A stretch of 16,815 nt of DNA, from NCBI GenBank assembly GCA_038200385.1, contig JBBPYA010000144.1, positions 1 to 16,815 of the forward strand. The letters are read 5' to 3'. Position 1 is the stretch's first letter. The number at the start of each line of letters is the position of its first letter. The notes beneath the pieces were generated by a model. The model saw only the letters and a list, made by a program, of their open reading frames with translations, was not told the DNA's origin and made no database searches. Positions 1-7,539 of this stretch are shown one piece after another. A program made the translations under genes and the position numbers. The stretch comes from JBBPYA01 sp038200385. GTDB taxonomy: Bacteria; Actinomycetota; Actinomycetes; Mycobacteriales; Geodermatophilaceae.

Positions 1-101
1 ATCAGGATCTCGCGGTTGAGGGCGGTCGCGTCGAGCACAGGGTGGCTGACGTAGGTACCCGTGGTGTCAGTCCGGCTCAGCACCGAACTCATTACCTGCA
101 T
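1..101 (-). CDS. 5' end of an unidentified protein gene, cut by the left edge
   Basis: Reading leftwards from an ATG whose first base is at 101, 33 codons stay open to the window edge. The peptide begins MQVMSSVLSRTDTTGTYVSH and continues to a segment reading ATALNREIL. A GGAG motif lies 7 bases upstream of this ATG (minus strand), a good Shine-Dalgarno site, and favours it over the in-frame ATG at 92. No signal peptide or recognisable motif is present in the short visible part, so no function can be assigned. It is divergent from the subtilase gene at 392, and the two share a 290-bp control region. The open frame, SD and start codon support a real gene, but only the first 33 residues are visible. 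Confidence 0.45.
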   Translation of the reverse strand, partial: MQVMSSVLSRTDTTGTYVSHPVLDATALNREIL

Positions 102-302
102 GGTGTCACTCCGAATCACCGAACACTCTGGTCACACCCGCTCCGGCGAGCCGAGGGGGAGGGTACCCGTCGAACCTGGATAGTGCGTAACGCCAGTTGT
201 CTCAAAGTTGCATAACGGTAACTTTACGGAGTCAATCTGGGGCCAGCATTCCTCGCGTGGCCTAGCAACACGTCGGGCCGGGCACGATCCTGCCGCGAAT
301 TG

Positions 303-337
303 GTGCCGAGCGGTAGCGGCACGGTGACTCTCGGCAC
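303..337 (+). other. Inverted repeat in the subtilase leader
   Basis: GTGCCGAG (303-310) and CTCGGCAC (330-337) are exact reverse complements, separated by 19 bases. The repeat lies 55 bases before the subtilase start. It could be an operator or an mRNA leader hairpin. A repeat this short can arise by chance in GC-rich DNA. Confidence 0.25.
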
Positions 338-380
338 TAGCGTCCGCGCCACACATCGATGTCGTGTCCTAGCGACGCAC

Positions 381-386
381 AAGGGG
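381..386 (+). promoter_or_regulatory. Ribosome binding site that fixes the first subtilase start
   Basis: AAGGGG ends 5 bases before the ATG at 392. It selects this ATG over the in-frame ATG at 359, which has no SD and would place 11 extra residues ahead of an otherwise typical signal peptide. Confidence 0.6.
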
Positions 387-391
387 AGCTC

Positions 392-3300
392 ATGTCATCA
401 GCGAAGCACCGCCGCGGCTGGCGGCCGGGTCGGGCCCTCGCGGCCACGGCACTGGCCGCGGTCGCGTTGGCCGGTACGCCGGCCGTCAGTGCCGCCGCGG
501 ATCCGGCGGACCTGTCAGCATCGGCGGCGACGGCCACCAGCCGCGTCGTCGCAGCCAAGTCGACCGGCAACAGCCTGGCCCAGAGCGACCAAACGGTGCT
601 CTCGGCTACCGGAACGGCGCCGACCCGCGTCGTCGTCAAGTTGGACTACGCGCCCCTGGCGACGTACGCCGGTGACGTCAGTGGGTACGCTGCCACGGCC
701 GCGCCCCGGGGCAAGTTCAACCGCAGCAGCGCCGCGTCGCGCCGCTACGAGACCTACATCAGCGGGATGGAGAACGCGTTCACCGCGGCCCTGCGCCGCG
801 CCGTCCCCACCGCGCAAGTCGGCTCCCGGCTGCGCACTGTGTACGGCGGCCTGGCCGTCACCCTCCCGGCCAACCGGGCGCGTGACCTGGTCAACCTCCC
901 GGGTGTCGTCGCCGTCCAGCGGGACGGGCTGTCCCAGCCGCTGACCGACTCCAGCCCGGCCTTCATCGGCGCCCCGACGCTGTACGCCGCGCTCGGTTCC
1001 GACGTGACCGCCGGAGAGGGCGCGATCGTCGGTGTCCTGGACACCGGCAGCTGGCCCGAGCACCCCTCCTACCTCGACCCGGGCATCAGCGCGGCGCCGC
1101 CGCGCGCCGACGGCCGGCCGCGGGTCTGCAACTTCGGTGACAACCCGCTCACTCCGGCCACCGACGTTTTCGTCTGCAACGACAAGCTGATCTCCGGCCA
1201 GCCGTTCCTCGACGGGTACAACAGCGTGTACCCCGGTCAGGAGGTCTATCCGGACAGCGCGCGGGACAGCAACGGGCACGGCACCCACACCTCGACGACC
1301 TCGGGCGGTGCCCCGGTCGCCAACGCGGTGGTCCTGGGTGTCGACCGCGGCGCCATCCACGGGATCGCCCCGGGCGCGCACATCGCGGCGTACAAGGTCT
1401 GCGGCGCCAACGGCTGCTTCCAGACCGACTCCGTCGCCGCCGTCGGCCAGGCGATCGAGGACGGCGTCAATGTCATCAACTTCTCCATCTCCGGGGGCAC
1501 GAACCCCTACTCCGACCCGGTGGAGCTGGCCTTCCTCGACGCCTACACCGCCGGCGTCTTCGTGTCGGCCTCGGCCGGCAACGACGGCCCCACCGCGAGC
1601 ACAGTCAACCACGTAAGTCCCTGGCTGACCAGCGTGGCCGCCTCCACCCAGGCCCGCGAGTTCCAGTCCACCCTCACCGTCACCGGCGGCGGGGACACCT
1701 TCACCGCGACCGGGGCGTCGATCACCGCCGGTGCTGGACCGGCGCCGATCGTCTTCGCGCAGAGCGCACCGGGCTACGACTCGCTGTGCACGAACCCAGC
1801 ACCGGCCGGCACGTTCACCGGCAAGATCGTGGCCTGCGAGCGGGGCGCGATCGCCCGCGTGGAGAAGGGCTACAACGTGCTGCAGGGCGGAGCCGTGGGC
1901 ATGGTCCTGTACAACCCCACGCTGGCCGATGTCGAGACCGACAACCACTGGCTACCGGCGGTCCACCTGGCCGACGGCACCGACTTCGTGGCCTTCCTGA
2001 ACGCCCACCCGGGCGCGACGGCGAGCTTCACCCAGGGCGTGAAGGCATTCGGGCAGGGCGACGTCATGGCGGCGTTCTCCTCGCGCGGGCCGGGCGGGGA
2101 CTTCCTCAAGCCGGACGTGACCGCGCCGGGCGTGGAGATCCTGGCCGGGCACACCCCGACGCCCGAGGGCATCACCGAGGGTCCCCCGGGGCAGTACTTC
2201 CAGGCGATCGCCGGAACGTCGATGTCCTCGCCGCACGTGGCGGGCTCGGCGGCCCTGCTGGCCTCGCTGCACCCGGACTGGACGCCTGGTCAGATCAAGT
2301 CCGCCCTGATGACGACGGCCACCACCGACGTCGTCAAGGAGGACACGGTCACCCCGGCCGACCCGTTCGACTTCGGCGCGGGTCGGATCGACCTGAACTT
2401 CGCCGGGGACCCCGGACTGACCTTCGACCAGGGGGCGCGCGGCTACTACCAGTCCGCGCGCTTCCCCACCCGCCGGGTGGACCTGAACATCCCGTCGATC
2501 AACTTCCCGGCCCTGGCCGGGGTCGGCCAGACGTTCCGGACGGCCACGAACGTCAGTGACCAGACGTTGACCTACAACGCTTCGGGTACGGCGACGGGCG
2601 GCACGGTCCGCGTGGAGCCCTCGACGTTCACGGTGGCACCGGGCCAATCGGTGAAGCTGCGGATCCGGGTCAACGGGGCGGATGTCGCGCCGGGCCAGTA
2701 CTTCGGCGAGGTCCTGCTCAACGACGTCAACGGGGACCGCGACGTGCACCTGCCGGTCGCCTACGAGCGGACGGTGGCCCAGGCTGCGGTCACCACGACA
2801 TGCACGCCGAACCGGATCGCGGTCGGCGCGGAGTCCACCTGCCAGGTGACGGCCAGCAACACCGGCTTCAGCTCGTTCGACGCCACCGTGCAGTCCTCGG
2901 TGTCCCAGGAGCTGGTGATCACGTCCGTGGAGGGTGCCACCCAGACCAACCGGCGCACCGTCCGCTCCCGCAGCGTGACGCTGGCCGGTGGCGAGCTGGG
3001 GGTTCCCTCGATCGGTCCGGGCTCGCTGTTCGGGTACCTGAGCCTGGCCGACCTCGGCATCACGCCGACCGCGATCGGCGATGAGGAGGCGATCAACTAC
3101 AGCACCGCACCGTTCACCTACGCCGGGCAGACCTACAGCAGCCTGGGGGTCACCTCGAACGGGTACGCCGTCGTCGGCGGCGCTGCCACCGGTGACGTGA
3201 GCTTCGTTCCGCAAACGCTCCCGGACCCGGCGGCGCCGAACAACGTGCTGGCGCCGTACTGGACCGACCTGGACGGTTCGGGGGCGCCCGGGATCTACGC

Positions 3301-3715
3301 GGCGATCCTGTCGGACAGCACCACCGGCGAGCAGTGGTTCGCGGTGGAGTGGCAGGAGAACCTGTACGGCACCAGTGACGTCAAGACGTTCCAGCTGTGG
3401 ATCGGGCTGAACGGCACCGAGGACATCACCTACGCCTACGACCCGACCAACCTGCCCGGCAGCCCGCCGGCCAGCAGCGGTCTGACGGTGGGTGCCGAGA
3501 ACGGCAACGGCACCGGCGGCGACCAGATCAGCGGTCCGCCGACGGAGGACCTGCGGGTCACCAGCACCGAGGGGACGGCGGGCGGCTCGATCAGCTACTC
3601 GTTCACCGCCCGCGGGGTGTCCCCAGGGGTGGCCCAGGTGGCCACCGCCCTGCAGTCGCTGGCGATTCCGACCCTGACCACGGTGGTCAGGAGCGTGCAG
3701 GTGAGCGCGCGCTGA
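392..3715 (+). CDS. Secreted S8 (subtilisin-like) serine protease with PA and C-terminal beta-sandwich domains
   Basis: A 1107-residue extracellular subtilase. Residues 1 to about 36 are a signal peptide (basic start, Ala/Leu-rich core, AxA-type cleavage near VSAAA). Residues about 78-185 look like an I9 propeptide inhibitor. The catalytic domain has Asp217 (VLDTG), His296 (NGHGTH), oxyanion Asn397 (AGND) and Ser610 (GTSMSSPHVAG), so it should be active. A protease-associated (PA) domain at about 445-550 lies between the Asn and Ser blocks, as in cucumisin-type subtilases. An Fn3-like domain follows (about 697-795), then a cysteine-containing segment (TCTPNR...STCQV) and, at about 900-1050, a nidogen-like beta-sandwich pattern (SNGY, then PNN.LAPYW.DLDG). 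There is no sortase motif or C-terminal membrane anchor, so the protein is probably released. Substrate unknown. A second subtilase follows 320 bp downstream on the same strand. Confidence 0.95.
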   Translation: MSSAKHRRGWRPGRALAATALAAVALAGTPAVSAAADPADLSASAATATSRVVAAKSTGNSLAQSDQTVLSATGTAPTRVVVKLDYAPLATYAGDVSGYAATAAPRGKFNRSSAASRRYETYISGMENAFTAALRRAVPTAQVGSRLRTVYGGLAVTLPANRARDLVNLPGVVAVQRDGLSQPLTDSSPAFIGAPTLYAALGSDVTAGEGAIVGVLDTGSWPEHPSYLDPGISAAPPRADGRPRVCNFGDNPLTPATDVFVCNDKLISGQPFLDGYNSVYPGQEVYPDSARDSNGHGTHTSTTSGGAPVANAVVLGVDRGAIHGIAPGAHIAAYKVCGANGCFQTDSVAAVGQAIEDGVNVINFSISGGTNPYSDPVELAFLDAYTAGVFVSASAGNDGPTASTVNHVSPWLTSVAASTQAREFQSTLTVTGGGDTFTATGASITAGAGPAPIVFAQSAPGYDSLCTNPAPAGTFTGKIVACERGAIARVEKGYNVLQGGAVGMVLYNPTLADVETDNHWLPAVHLADGTDFVAFLNAHPGATASFTQGVKAFGQGDVMAAFSSRGPGGDFLKPDVTAPGVEILAGHTPTPEGITEGPPGQYFQAIAGTSMSSPHVAGSAALLASLHPDWTPGQIKSALMTTATTDVVKEDTVTPADPFDFGAGRIDLNFAGDPGLTFDQGARGYYQSARFPTRRVDLNIPSINFPALAGVGQTFRTATNVSDQTLTYNASGTATGGTVRVEPSTFTVAPGQSVKLRIRVNGADVAPGQYFGEVLLNDVNGDRDVHLPVAYERTVAQAAVTTTCTPNRIAVGAESTCQVTASNTGFSSFDATVQSSVSQELVITSVEGATQTNRRTVRSRSVTLAGGELGVPSIGPGSLFGYLSLADLGITPTAIGDEEAINYSTAPFTYAGQTYSSLGVTSNGYAVVGGAATGDVSFVPQTLPDPAAPNNVLAPYWTDLDGSGAPGIYAAILSDSTTGEQWFAVEWQENLYGTSDVKTFQLWIGLNGTEDITYAYDPTNLPGSPPASSGLTVGAENGNGTGGDQISGPPTEDLRVTSTEGTAGGSISYSFTARGVSPGVAQVATALQSLAIPTLTTVVRSVQVSAR

Positions 3716-3758
3716 CCGGCTGACCCGCTCCGATCCAGAGGTCCCACCCAGCTCCAAC

Positions 3759-3791
3759 GCTGCCCCCGGAGGCCCGGCCTCCGGGGGCAGC
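3759..3791 (+). terminator. Hairpin terminator after the first subtilase
   Basis: A perfect 15-bp stem with a 3-base loop: GCTGCCCCCGGAGGC (3759-3773), CCG, then its exact complement (3777-3791). It lies 44 bases after the stop codon. There is no U tract, which is usual for actinobacterial intrinsic terminators. Confidence 0.75.
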
Positions 3792-3833
3792 CTGCTGCCC
3801 GCCCCGGCCCCCGGGGCAGCGTGCTGCCCGCCC
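3783..3833 (+). repeat. GGGGCAGC-N2-GCTGCCCGCCC direct repeat
   Basis: GGGGCAGCCTGCTGCCCGCCC (ending at 3804) is repeated 29 bases later as GGGGCAGCGTGCTGCCCGCCC (ending at 3833). The first copy overlaps the right arm of the terminator. The spare arms allow alternative stems, for example GCTGCCC at 3794-3800 with GGGCAGC at 3814-3820. Another GCTGCCC lies near 3876. It probably arose by local duplication of terminator arms. Confidence 0.5.
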
Positions 3834-4026
3834 ACGGAGGGACCCGCAGCCCAGGGGTGACGGCGACCGGCTGATGCTGCCCCGGCGGCAACGGGCCCGC
3901 CAATGCCGCTACCCTGCCCCGCGAGGGTGGTGGATCGGCGCCCGGCCCAGGTGGTCGGGCGCATTTCGATGCGCGGGGTGGGCTAGGACCTGGCGGGTCG
4001 ATGACGGCCGGACAAACTTCCCCGAT

Positions 4027-4030
4027 GGAG
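4027..4030 (+). promoter_or_regulatory. Ribosome binding site for the second subtilase
   Basis: GGAG lies 5 bases before the GTG at 4036. This supports that start over upstream in-frame codons back to 3874 and over the in-frame GTG at 4048. Confidence 0.55.
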
Positions 4031-4035
4031 TGGAT

Positions 4036-7000
4036 GTGAGTCACACAGTGCGAAGGGGGCGCCGCCGGATCGCGATTGTCGCGATGACCGCCGCGGTGGC
4101 CTCACAGGTGGGGGTGGGCATCGCCACCGCGGCGCCTACGGCACCCGACGGTTCGGGAGCGTTGGTCATTACCCCGATCAACGCAGACCAGAGCGCGGCC
4201 CTCCGGGACGCCGTGCAGCGCAGCAGAGTGCAGGCCGCGCTGCCGACCGCTGGCCGATTTGCGTTCTACCTGCAGTTGGACGCGCAGGCGTCGGGGCGGG
4301 TCTTCACCGACACCGCTGGCCGGGGCCAGGGAGCTGCCCGCGCCGCCGCCCGGGCCGCAAAGGCCCGGATCGGCACCCTGCAGGACGCGCTGATCCGCCG
4401 GCTGCCGGCCGGATCCAAGGTCCTGTACCGGACCGCAGCGGTGTCCGCCGGACTGGCGATCACCACCGATGTGTCCAACTACCAGGCGCTGTTCTCGATG
4501 CCAGGCGTCACCGCGGTCCACCCGATCGCCCCCAAGACGCTGGACAACGCCGGCGTCGCCGAACTGATCAAGGCCCCACAGGTCTGGGAGGCGCTGGGCA
4601 ACACCGGCCAGGGCATCGACGTCGGCGTCATCGACACCGGCATCGACTACACCCACACCGACTTCGGCGGCTCCGGTGACGTCGCGCAGTACGACGCCAT
4701 CCACGCCCACGAGGCTGAGCCCGCACCGGCGGGAGTGTTCCCCAACGCCAAGGTGGTCGGCGGCTACGACTTCGTGGGCGACGCCTACGACGGTGCCGAC
4801 CCCGCTTCCATCCCGCAGCCGGACCCCAACCCGCTGGACTGCAACGGGCACGGCTCGCACGTCGCCGGCACGGCCGCCGGGTACGGCGTCAACGCCGACG
4901 GGACGACGTACACCGGGAGCTACGACACCAACCTCGACCTCAAGGCGATGCGGATCGGCCCGGGGATGGCACCCCAGGCCAACCTGTGGGCGTTGCGGGT
5001 CTTCGGCTGCGAGGGATCCACGAACGTGATCGGCGCCGCCATGGAGTGGGCGCTGGACCCCAACGGCGACGGCAGCACCGACGACAAGCTCGACGTCGTC
5101 AACCAGTCCCTGGGCAGCACCTACGGCATCGTCGACGACGCCGACGGCATCCTTGCCGGCGACCTGCAGGCGCAGGGCGTCATGATGGTCTTCTCCGCCG
5201 GCAACTCCGGCGACGTCTACAACGTCGACGGCTCGCCGGGCAACTACCCGTCGGTGCTGTCGGTGGCCGCCTCCGACGACGGCTTCTCCGTCTTCGACGG
5301 CTGGGAGATCACCAACCAGCCCGACCTGTTCGACCCCGACATCCGCCCGGGCCTGCGCTCGGTGCTGTACGAGGGGACCGGCGACGTCACCGGTGACCTG
5401 ACCCTGCCGGTGGCCGGTGATGACCCGGCCGCCTGCTCGCCGCTGTCCGGGGACTACACCGGCAAGTTCCTGATCATCCAGGCCGACGGCTTCGCCTGCG
5501 GCTCGATCACGAAGTCCGGGAACGCCAAGGCCGCCGGTGCCGACGGGTTCGTCATCGTCAGCGACGACGATGCCCTGACCACGGGGATCAACGGCGACCC
5601 GGACATCCCGGGGATCCTGGTCCGCGCCACCGACGGGCAGACCCTGATCGACGCGCTGAACAACGGCGAGACGCTGACGATCCACTTCGGCGACTCGCTG
5701 GCCGCCGCGGCCACCGTGACCGACCCGAGTGCGGTCGACACGCTGGCCGGCTTCTCCTCGCGGGGGACCCGCCAGTCGGTCAAGCCGGACGTGACCGCGC
5801 CCGGCGTCAACACCACCTCGGCCAACGTGGGCACCGGTGACCAGAGCCTGACCATCTCCGGGACGTCCATGGCCGCCCCGGTGATCAGCGGTGTCTCAGC
5901 CCTGATCCGGCACCAGAACCCGGACTGGACCACCGAGCAGGTCAAGGCCGACGTCATGAACACCGCGGTCCACGACCTGTCCACCGAGGGGTTCCAGAGC
6001 GGCGCCGCGTACGCGCCGAACCGGGTCGGCTCCGGCCGGGTCGACGCCCAGGCCGCGCTGAACAACAAGGTGCTGGCCTACGTCGCCGACGAGTTCTCGG
6101 TGATCTCGGCGTCCTTCGGTGTGGTCGAGGTGTCCACGCCGACCGCGACGTTGGAAAAGACCATCACCGTGGACAACCAGGGTGACAGCGCCGCGACGTA
6201 CAACCTGAACTACCGGCCGATCACGGCCATGCCCGGCGTGTCCTACTCACTCAGCCAACCCAGCATCACCGTGCCGGCCAACAGCACCGGGCAGTTCACC
6301 ATCACGATGACCGCCAACCGGGACCAGATGCGCAAGACGATCGACCAGACCGTGTCGCCGACCCAGGTGGGGCTGCCCCGCCAGTACGTCGCCGACGCCA
6401 GTGGCCGCATCACGCTGACCCCGGCGGCCGGCGGGACCCAGCTGCGGGTCCCGGTGCACGCCAACCCCAAGCCGGTGTCGGACCTGACCCAGGACGCGTT
6501 CCGCACCGGAGGCAACACCGGCGTCATCCAGCTCGACGGGCGCGGTGTGAAGAACGGGTACTACGGCTACAACGGCGCGTGGGTGTCCACCGTCAGTGCG
6601 TTCTCGCTGCTCGGCACCAGCCCGGAGCTGCCGCAGTGCACCGGTGCTCGCACCCCGAACTGCGTGCAGTACGACGGGGAGCGTTCGGTGGACCTGGCGA
6701 ATGTGGGGGTCACCTCCGACGCCGCGCTGTCCAGCGATCCCTACCTGTACTTCGGGTTGGGTATCCACGGCACGTTCCCGACCCCGGCGGCGTTCTCGAA
6801 CTACAGCGTCTACATCGACGCGACTGGGGACGGGCAGTGGGACTACCAGCTGCTGACCGACCGGTTCTACGACGGTGCGGACCCCGTGGACGTACCGATC
6901 GTGATCGGTGCCGACCGGGAGGGGAACCTGTTGCCGTCCAACGACGCGCCGGCGATCACGTTCCTCAACGCCGCCCCGGGCACGACGGACACGAACTCCT

Positions 7001-7428
7001 TCGACTCGGACTTCGTGATCATGCCGTTCCCGGTGTCGGCGCTCGCCGGCATCACCGCCGGCAGCTCGCGGTTCTCCTTCGGCGTCCAGGCCACGAACGC
7101 GGTCGGGACGATCGACAACCTCGGGACCACCACCGGTCCCGACGGCGGACCGGAGCTGGCGGCACAGACGATGTCCTACGACGCGCTCGCCCCCTCGTTG
7201 AGCTTCAACGTGGTGGACTACGCCCAGCCGGCCATCATCGCGCCGTCCGCGGACAACACCCAGATCCGGGTGCGGGCGAACTTCGACAGCTTCCAGGCCG
7301 ACCGGGCACTGGGCGGGCCGAAGGGGATCATGCTGATCCACTCGCACAACCCGACCGGGGAACGGGTCCAGACCGTGACCGTGAACCCGACGGGCAGCGA
7401 CGTCTTCGGCGGGCTGCGAGCAGGCTGA
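4036..7428 (+). CDS. Secreted S8 (subtilisin-like) serine protease, second paralogue
   Basis: A 1130-residue subtilase from a GTG start. Residues 1 to about 33 form a signal peptide (RRGRRR, hydrophobic core, cleavage near ATAA/P). Residues about 75-166 are an I9-like propeptide. The triad is complete: Asp200 (VIDTG), His272 (GHGSHVAGT), Ser611 (GTSMAAP), with oxyanion Asn390 (SAGNSG). A PA domain lies at about 460-556. The Asp, His and Ser positions nearly match the upstream protease, but sequence and C-terminus differ. The tail (about 680-1130) has an Fn3-like segment (about 700-800) and an unassigned beta-rich region with an acidic loop, DATGDGQWD at 928-936, resembling calcium-binding DxDxDG loops. 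No membrane or sortase anchor is present. The N-terminal context suggests secretion; the substrate is unknown. The GTG at 4048 is a possible alternative start. Confidence 0.94.
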   Translation: MSHTVRRGRRRIAIVAMTAAVASQVGVGIATAAPTAPDGSGALVITPINADQSAALRDAVQRSRVQAALPTAGRFAFYLQLDAQASGRVFTDTAGRGQGAARAAARAAKARIGTLQDALIRRLPAGSKVLYRTAAVSAGLAITTDVSNYQALFSMPGVTAVHPIAPKTLDNAGVAELIKAPQVWEALGNTGQGIDVGVIDTGIDYTHTDFGGSGDVAQYDAIHAHEAEPAPAGVFPNAKVVGGYDFVGDAYDGADPASIPQPDPNPLDCNGHGSHVAGTAAGYGVNADGTTYTGSYDTNLDLKAMRIGPGMAPQANLWALRVFGCEGSTNVIGAAMEWALDPNGDGSTDDKLDVVNQSLGSTYGIVDDADGILAGDLQAQGVMMVFSAGNSGDVYNVDGSPGNYPSVLSVAASDDGFSVFDGWEITNQPDLFDPDIRPGLRSVLYEGTGDVTGDLTLPVAGDDPAACSPLSGDYTGKFLIIQADGFACGSITKSGNAKAAGADGFVIVSDDDALTTGINGDPDIPGILVRATDGQTLIDALNNGETLTIHFGDSLAAAATVTDPSAVDTLAGFSSRGTRQSVKPDVTAPGVNTTSANVGTGDQSLTISGTSMAAPVISGVSALIRHQNPDWTTEQVKADVMNTAVHDLSTEGFQSGAAYAPNRVGSGRVDAQAALNNKVLAYVADEFSVISASFGVVEVSTPTATLEKTITVDNQGDSAATYNLNYRPITAMPGVSYSLSQPSITVPANSTGQFTITMTANRDQMRKTIDQTVSPTQVGLPRQYVADASGRITLTPAAGGTQLRVPVHANPKPVSDLTQDAFRTGGNTGVIQLDGRGVKNGYYGYNGAWVSTVSAFSLLGTSPELPQCTGARTPNCVQYDGERSVDLANVGVTSDAALSSDPYLYFGLGIHGTFPTPAAFSNYSVYIDATGDGQWDYQLLTDRFYDGADPVDVPIVIGADREGNLLPSNDAPAITFLNAAPGTTDTNSFDSDFVIMPFPVSALAGITAGSSRFSFGVQATNAVGTIDNLGTTTGPDGGPELAAQTMSYDALAPSLSFNVVDYAQPAIIAPSADNTQIRVRANFDSFQADRALGGPKGIMLIHSHNPTGERVQTVTVNPTGSDVFGGLRAG

Positions 7429-7461
7429 CCGCAGCGCGCTGGTGACCAGCACAGCATCGAT

Positions 7462-7497
7462 GGAGGGGTCCCGCGGCAGCTGCCGCGGGGCTCCTCC
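7462..7497. terminator. Bidirectional terminator palindrome
   Basis: A 36-base inverted repeat centred on CCCGCGGCAG/CTGCCGCGGG (7470-7489, a perfect 20-bp palindrome). It is extended by two G-U pairs and one G-C pair, then GGAGG/CCTCC. It lies 33 bases after the plus-strand subtilase stop and 42 bases beyond the minus-strand plsC stop, so it can end transcription from both sides. Confidence 0.75.
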
Positions 7498-7539
7498 GTC
7501 GTGCGGGTCAGCCGCGACCCGCTGGGCGGCGCCGGCTGG

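Larger units (their letters stand above)
102..391. promoter_or_regulatory. Divergent intergenic control region
   Basis: This stretch separates the leftward gene starting at 101 from the rightward subtilase at 392. Most of it is GC-rich, but about 198-236 is clearly richer in A and T, with TTGCAT at 208-213 and a weak dyad GTAA/TTAC around 218-227, a plausible promoter or operator core. TANNNT hexamers occur at 338-343 (TAGCGT), among others. No promoter pair matches consensus well enough to call a start site. A short leftward open frame inside it (132-356) has no SD or protein-like features and is not called. Confidence 0.35.
3716..4035. other. Intergenic region between the two subtilase genes
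   Basis: This 320-bp gap holds a strong hairpin at 3759-3791, then a cluster of GCTGCCC/GGGCAGC words to about 3882, then about 150 bp with no clear structure leading to the second subtilase. A TACCCT at 3910-3915 is a weak -10 candidate. The reading frame of the second subtilase remains open upstream to 3874, but that part lacks an SD and reads as a composition artefact (Arg/Trp-rich). No separate gene is seen here. Confidence 0.5.

Noticed and set aside
132..356. A 74-residue leftward open frame in the first intergenic region
   Set aside because: No convincing SD, no recognisable motif or hydrophobic pattern, and it covers the AT-rich promoter-like part. Open frames of this size are common by chance in GC-rich DNA.
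359..391. Earlier ATG for the first subtilase
   Set aside because: It lacks an SD and puts 11 residues ahead of a typical signal peptide; AAGGGG at 381-386 supports ATG 392.
102..391. c-di-AMP (ydaO-type) riboswitch before the secreted protease
   Set aside because: Such elements precede many actinobacterial cell-wall hydrolase genes, but I could not align the conserved blocks here. A covariance-model scan would decide.
515..3964. Long open frames antisense to the first subtilase
   Set aside because: They are Arg/Gly/Ala-rich composition shadows of a gene with complete catalytic motifs on the plus strand. The same applies to long antisense frames over 4102-5685, 11268-12896 and 13733-15352.
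3874..4035. 54-residue upstream extension of the second subtilase
   Set aside because: The added sequence is Arg/Trp-rich and would bury the signal peptide internally; GGAG at 4027 supports GTG 4036.
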